Source: Luminiphilus sp.
Lineage (GTDB): Bacteria > Pseudomonadota > Gammaproteobacteria > Pseudomonadales > Halieaceae
Reading direction: 5' to 3'
Length of the DNA stretch: 8,298 nt
Assembly: GCA_024638905.1 (NCBI GenBank)
Contig: JAHEJH010000160.1
Coordinates: forward strand, 1 to 8,298
Every line of letters starts with the position of its first letter. Position 1 is the first letter of the stretch. This document shows positions 5,945-8,298 of the stretch, one piece after another. The notes below the pieces were generated by a model. That model was not told where the DNA came from, made no database searches, and saw only the letters and a list, made by a program, of their open reading frames with translations. The translations under genes and the position numbers were made by a program.

Positions 5945-6107
5945 ACGACCCGTGGTGCAACCGTCAGGTTGAACCAGTGGTGACAGAAGTGGAAAAGTTT
6001 GCGATCACCCTGCCCCCAGAGCTGTCGATCGCCTTGAAGACTGAACCACTTTGCTGACATCACTTCCCTTCGGGGAGCGGGTCATTTTATTTTTTGGGGA
6101 GCGACCC
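5945..6107 (+). promoter_or_regulatory. idi leader region with small hairpins
   Basis: No gene is supported in these 163 bases. CAACC-GTCA-GGTTG (5958-5971) is a small stem-loop. TTCCC-TTCG-GGGAG (6064-6077) carries a very stable C(TTCG)G tetraloop. GGGTC (6079-6083) can pair with GACCC (6103-6107), placing the idi ribosome binding site GGGGAG (6096-6101) in the loop. GGGGAGCG occurs twice (6072-6079, 6096-6103). I found no clear -35/-10 promoter, so idi may depend on read-through past the pufA terminator or on a promoter of another sigma type. Confidence 0.35.
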
Positions 6108-6734
6108 ATGGACCCATCGCAAACAACCAACACAGCAGCAACCGGTGACATCGTCTCTTTCGATAACGAGGCACTCATCATTGTCGATGCGCAGGACCGA
6201 ATTCTCGGCCATGGGACCAAAGCTGAATTACATCAGGGGACGGGTACGCTGCACCGAGCCTTCTCCATCTTCTTGTTTAACGACGCTGGACACGTGTTGC
6301 TGCAACAACGCAGCGCCGACAAACCGCTCTGGCCCGATTTCTGGTCCAACACATGTTGCAGTCATCCGCGCCGGGGCGAGTCCTATGGCATCGCCACACG
6401 CCGGCGGCTTAAGGAAGAACTGGGTGTAGAAGCACCACTGCGGTTTACCCATCGGTTTAGATATCAGGCGCAATTTAGCGCTGAGGGCGCCGAACACGAG
6501 TTGTGCTCAGTCTATGTCGGACGCATCGACGGTGACCCCAAGCCGAATCCACAAGAAGTCAGTGACTGGCAATGGATCAGCCCCCCGGCTTTGGATGAGT
6601 GGCTCGAAACCAACCCTCAAAACCTCACACCTTGGTTCAAGCTTGAATGGGCCGCACTCCGCTCCGGCGAGCACGCCGAAACGCTGGAGAGACTTGGATT
6701 GAACTGGAACCCGAGCAAAGCTCAGGCCGGCTGA
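6108..6734 (+). CDS. idi: Isopentenyl-diphosphate delta-isomerase, type I
   Basis: Idi interconverts isopentenyl and dimethylallyl diphosphate in the cytoplasm, feeding phytol, carotenoid and quinone synthesis. From ATG 6108 the protein has 208 residues, slightly longer than the 182 of E. coli. Visible type I features are His42 and His49 (metal ligands), catalytic Cys84 and His86 in NTCCSHP, a Nudix-like GES...RRLKEELG (90-106), and Glu129/Glu131 in EHELC, matching E. coli Glu114 and Glu116. WPDFWSNTCC and FRYQAQF are family signatures. GGGGAG at 6096-6101 is 6 bases upstream, so I reject the in-frame TTG at 6051. Idi genes also occur in photosynthesis clusters of Rhodobacter. The stop at 6732-6734 abuts the stop of the opposing HemN-like gene. 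Confidence 0.95.
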   Translation: MDPSQTTNTAATGDIVSFDNEALIIVDAQDRILGHGTKAELHQGTGTLHRAFSIFLFNDAGHVLLQQRSADKPLWPDFWSNTCCSHPRRGESYGIATRRRLKEELGVEAPLRFTHRFRYQAQFSAEGAEHELCSVYVGRIDGDPKPNPQEVSDWQWISPPALDEWLETNPQNLTPWFKLEWAALRSGEHAETLERLGLNWNPSKAQAG

Positions 6735-8051
6735 CTAAAACGCCCTGAATGCCGGAGACGAATCGGTCCAAACGTGGGGCAGCATAGTGAGACCAAGCTC
6801 TGTTAGGCGATAGCCGCCCAATGCCTCATCAGCATAACCCTGGCGTGCTAGCGGACGAATCCAGCTCTCGCGTTGAGTTTCTGTGAGACTGTCGACCGAA
6901 ATACTCTGTCGACACATTAGGCTGCGCATGACCTTACGCTGCAGAACTTCACTGTCATCAGACCGCACGGCAGATGCCACTGAAAGTGACCCAGACTCAA
7001 CCTGTTGATGCCAGTCGGCGAGATGGGTCTGATTTTGGGTCACCAACCTCGGGAGTTCTCCGAGCGCACCCAATCCGACTCCCAAAACAGAGAGATCGAC
7101 ATCAGTGCCGTAGCCCAAAACATTCAATGCAAGCGTACCCTCGCGCTGCGCCACGGCTAACTCATGCTGCGGTTTGGCAAACATATTAAGACCAACCCAC
7201 TCATAACCCGCTTGGGTCAGATCAGTCTGGACTTGGTTAAACATCACCATTCGGTCCGTTAACGAGGGCAAATGCTGTGAGTCCACTGCAATCTGATGCG
7301 GGAACAATGACTCACGCCTATGAAACGGTAGACAAACCAGCCAATCCGGCCCCAGAGAGAGAATGGCCTCAATACTCTGAGCACATGACTCTGCGGTTTG
7401 GCCTGGCAAGCCGATAAGATAATCCATGCCAATAGATTCGAAGTTCACGCCGTGGGCGATGGAGATCACGTCTTCCAGCAACTCAAGGGAGTGCATCCGG
7501 CCAATCTCTCTCTGCACGTTGGCGTCAACATCGCGAACCTCTAGCTTGATGTGCTCGACACCCAGCCCCTTCAGAAAATTCAGCTGAGCGCGGGACGTTC
7601 GGCGCGGATTAAGCTCCATGGAAAATTGGGTGCTGGCGTCGACAATGAAATGCTCATCAATATGCGAGAACACGGTCGCCAACGCTAGCTCGGAAAGATG
7701 ATTGGGGGAGCCACCGCCAAAATGCACCCGCGAGAGTGCGCGACGATGCCCAATTAATTCAGAGGTCCGAGCCACCTCATTTGCCAAGTTGGTCACATAG
7801 TGATCAATCTCGCCAGGCTGATGTTGCACCACAGCGATCCGGTCGCAACTAAGGCAGCGGGAAGGGCAGAATGGCAGATGCACGTTGAGTGCAAGCGGCG
7901 CATCCGAGTGCTCCGACAGCTCAGTAAGATGGGGTTTAAGCGCCGATTCGGTGAGTAGCTCGGCGCGCTCACCCAAAGAATGGGTGCCCTCTGGCCTGTC
8001 CGGCGGTGACGCCGATATCGGGGGAGGCCTCCCCCCTTTGGTTAAACTCAT
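6735..8051 (-). CDS. hemN: HemN-family radical SAM protein (coproporphyrinogen III oxidase-like, altered active site)
   Basis: The 438-residue protein aligns end to end with HemN, the anaerobic coproporphyrinogen III decarboxylase. Cys62, Cys66 and Cys69 form the CX3CX2C radical SAM motif at the same numbers as E. coli HemN. GGGSPN (112-117), Glu146, DYLIGLPGQT (210-219), FAKPQHELAVAQREG (291-305) and the MRSLMC segment of the C-terminal domain also match. However, several HemN residues are changed: Tyr56 is Asn, the aromatic before the third Cys is Ser (CLSC), Cys71 is Arg, and Phe310-Gln311 is Val-Leu. The N-terminal PRYTSYPTA motif is absent, replaced by a Pro/Ser-rich stretch. It may be a true but divergent HemN, or a paralogue of other function. 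ATG 8051 is the first start, with only a weak GGGG before it. A TTG about 26 codons in is an alternative. Confidence 0.85.
   Translation of the reverse strand: MSLTKGGRPPPISASPPDRPEGTHSLGERAELLTESALKPHLTELSEHSDAPLALNVHLPFCPSRCLSCDRIAVVQHQPGEIDHYVTNLANEVARTSELIGHRRALSRVHFGGGSPNHLSELALATVFSHIDEHFIVDASTQFSMELNPRRTSRAQLNFLKGLGVEHIKLEVRDVDANVQREIGRMHSLELLEDVISIAHGVNFESIGMDYLIGLPGQTAESCAQSIEAILSLGPDWLVCLPFHRRESLFPHQIAVDSQHLPSLTDRMVMFNQVQTDLTQAGYEWVGLNMFAKPQHELAVAQREGTLALNVLGYGTDVDLSVLGVGLGALGELPRLVTQNQTHLADWHQQVESGSLSVASAVRSDDSEVLQRKVMRSLMCRQSISVDSLTETQRESWIRPLARQGYADEALGGYRLTELGLTMLPHVWTDSSPAFRAF
7970..8035. repeat. Cluster of four inverted repeats at the 5' end of the HemN-like gene
   Basis: Within 66 bases lie CACCCA-AAGAA-TGGGTG (7970-7986), CGGCG-GTGA-CGCCG (8001-8014), the palindrome CCGATATCGG (8012-8021), and the 16-bp perfect palindrome GGGGGAGGCCTCCCCC (8020-8035). 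The largest lies about 14 bases inside the predicted start on the - strand, so it would fold at the start of the mRNA. It may limit translation, or indicate that the real start is further in. Confidence 0.45.
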
Positions 8052-8131
8052 CTATGCCCCAACTGCCGTGCTGGCTGGGTCACCACGTGGCGAAACCGAG
8101 GACTGCAAACGGTAGCGTCAAGCAAGCTCCA

Positions 8132-8164
8132 GTCAGTCTGTTTTTTTGTTCAGACGGCTCTGAC
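8132..8164. repeat. Inverted repeat with seven-T loop in the HemN-like gene leader
   Basis: GTCTG (8136-8140) and CAGAC (8151-8155) flank a 10-nt loop with seven consecutive T. GTCAG (8132-8136) and CTGAC (8160-8164) can pair as an outer stem. The T-run is in the loop, so this is not a terminator. It lies in the presumed 5' leader of the - strand gene. Confidence 0.3.
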
Positions 8165-8169
8165 CCCAC

Positions 8170-8196
8170 ATTATGCCTGCGGTGAGTCGGCGTCAA
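8170..8196 (-). promoter_or_regulatory. Candidate sigma70-type promoter for the HemN-like gene
   Basis: Read on the - strand, TTGACG (8196-8191) and CATAAT (8175-8170) are each one base off the -35 and -10 consensus, but the 15-bp spacer is shorter than the usual 17. It would start transcription near 8163 and leave a leader of about 110 bases. No FNR box (TTGAT-N4-ATCAA) or PpsR site was found near it. Confidence 0.3.
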
Positions 8197-8298
8197 GGAA
8201 AACATCGACAACGGCTGCGCACCTTCACCCGGACTTGCGTGTATTGACCTCGGCCCAGCGCCACAGGGCCGTTTCACCCATAGGCACCATAAGAAAGC

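Larger units (their letters stand above)
8052..8298. other. Non-coding 247-bp stretch at the right edge
   Basis: I see no supportable gene here. The open frame on the - strand at 8277-8080 begins with GTG, lacks a ribosome binding site and resembles no family known to me. The stretch probably holds the upstream region of the HemN-like gene and may run on toward a gene outside the window. Confidence 0.5.

Noticed and set aside
6064..6095. TTCG hairpin followed by a T-rich stretch before idi as an intrinsic terminator
   Set aside because: The stem is only 5 bp and the T-run starts 6 or more bases after it, so it is unlikely to terminate efficiently.
6051..6107. Upstream TTG start adding 19 residues to Idi
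   Set aside because: No ribosome binding site serves it, the extra residues have no family match, and ATG 6108 has a good GGGGAG.
6636..6647. Palindrome TTCAAGCTTGAA inside idi
   Set aside because: It lies in well-conserved coding sequence (WFKLEW), so the dyad is probably chance.
8080..8277. 65-residue open frame on the - strand at the right edge
   Set aside because: It starts with GTG, has no ribosome binding site and no recognisable domain. It overlaps the probable promoter of the HemN-like gene.

Overview
This window is part of a photosynthesis gene cluster from a purple (anoxygenic phototrophic) proteobacterium. It carries the end of the chlorophyllide a reductase genes (bchY, bchZ), the type II reaction centre genes (pufL, pufM, pufC), both LH1 antenna genes (pufB, pufA), and two isoprenoid/tetrapyrrole accessory genes. 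The protein sequences and the unusual LMC-BA order suggest a marine gammaproteobacterium related to the aerobic phototrophs of the NOR5/OM60 (Halieaceae) group. That placement is my inference from gene content and recall; a betaproteobacterium is not excluded.

Layout, left to right. Bases 1-2050 on the + strand hold the C-terminal part of bchY, overlapping bchZ by one base (TAATG). A small one-helix protein gene sits at the pufQ position (2047 or 2104 to 2316). An 83-bp spacer with two hairpins leads to pufL (2400-3224), pufM (3240-4214) and pufC (4211-5311, overlapping pufM by ATGA). A 203-bp spacer packed with inverted repeats precedes pufB (5515-5640). pufB is only 41 codons. A further 75 bp leads to pufA (5716-5907). 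A hairpin terminator at 5917-5944 closes the puf operon. idi (6108-6734) has its own leader. It meets a HemN-family gene on the - strand (8051-6735) tail to tail with no base between them. Bases 8052-8298 hold no supportable gene, only a candidate leader and promoter for the HemN-like gene.

How the genes work together: BchXYZ makes bacteriochlorophyllide from chlorophyllide a. The pigment loads onto PufL/PufM (reaction centre) and PufA/PufB (LH1 ring). PufC, a tetraheme lipoprotein, re-reduces the special pair. Idi supplies isopentenyl/dimethylallyl diphosphate for phytyl tails, carotenoids and quinones. The HemN-like protein may act on a tetrapyrrole or be a repurposed paralogue.

The points most worth a second look are the antenna genes lying distal to the reaction centre genes behind a hairpin-rich spacer, the Blastochloris-type L213 Asn / M44 Asp pair together with Gln in place of Glu L104, the HemN-family protein that lacks several residues HemN needs, and an eight-G run between two possible pufQ starts. 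I saw no mobile elements, CRISPR arrays, tRNAs or rRNAs.
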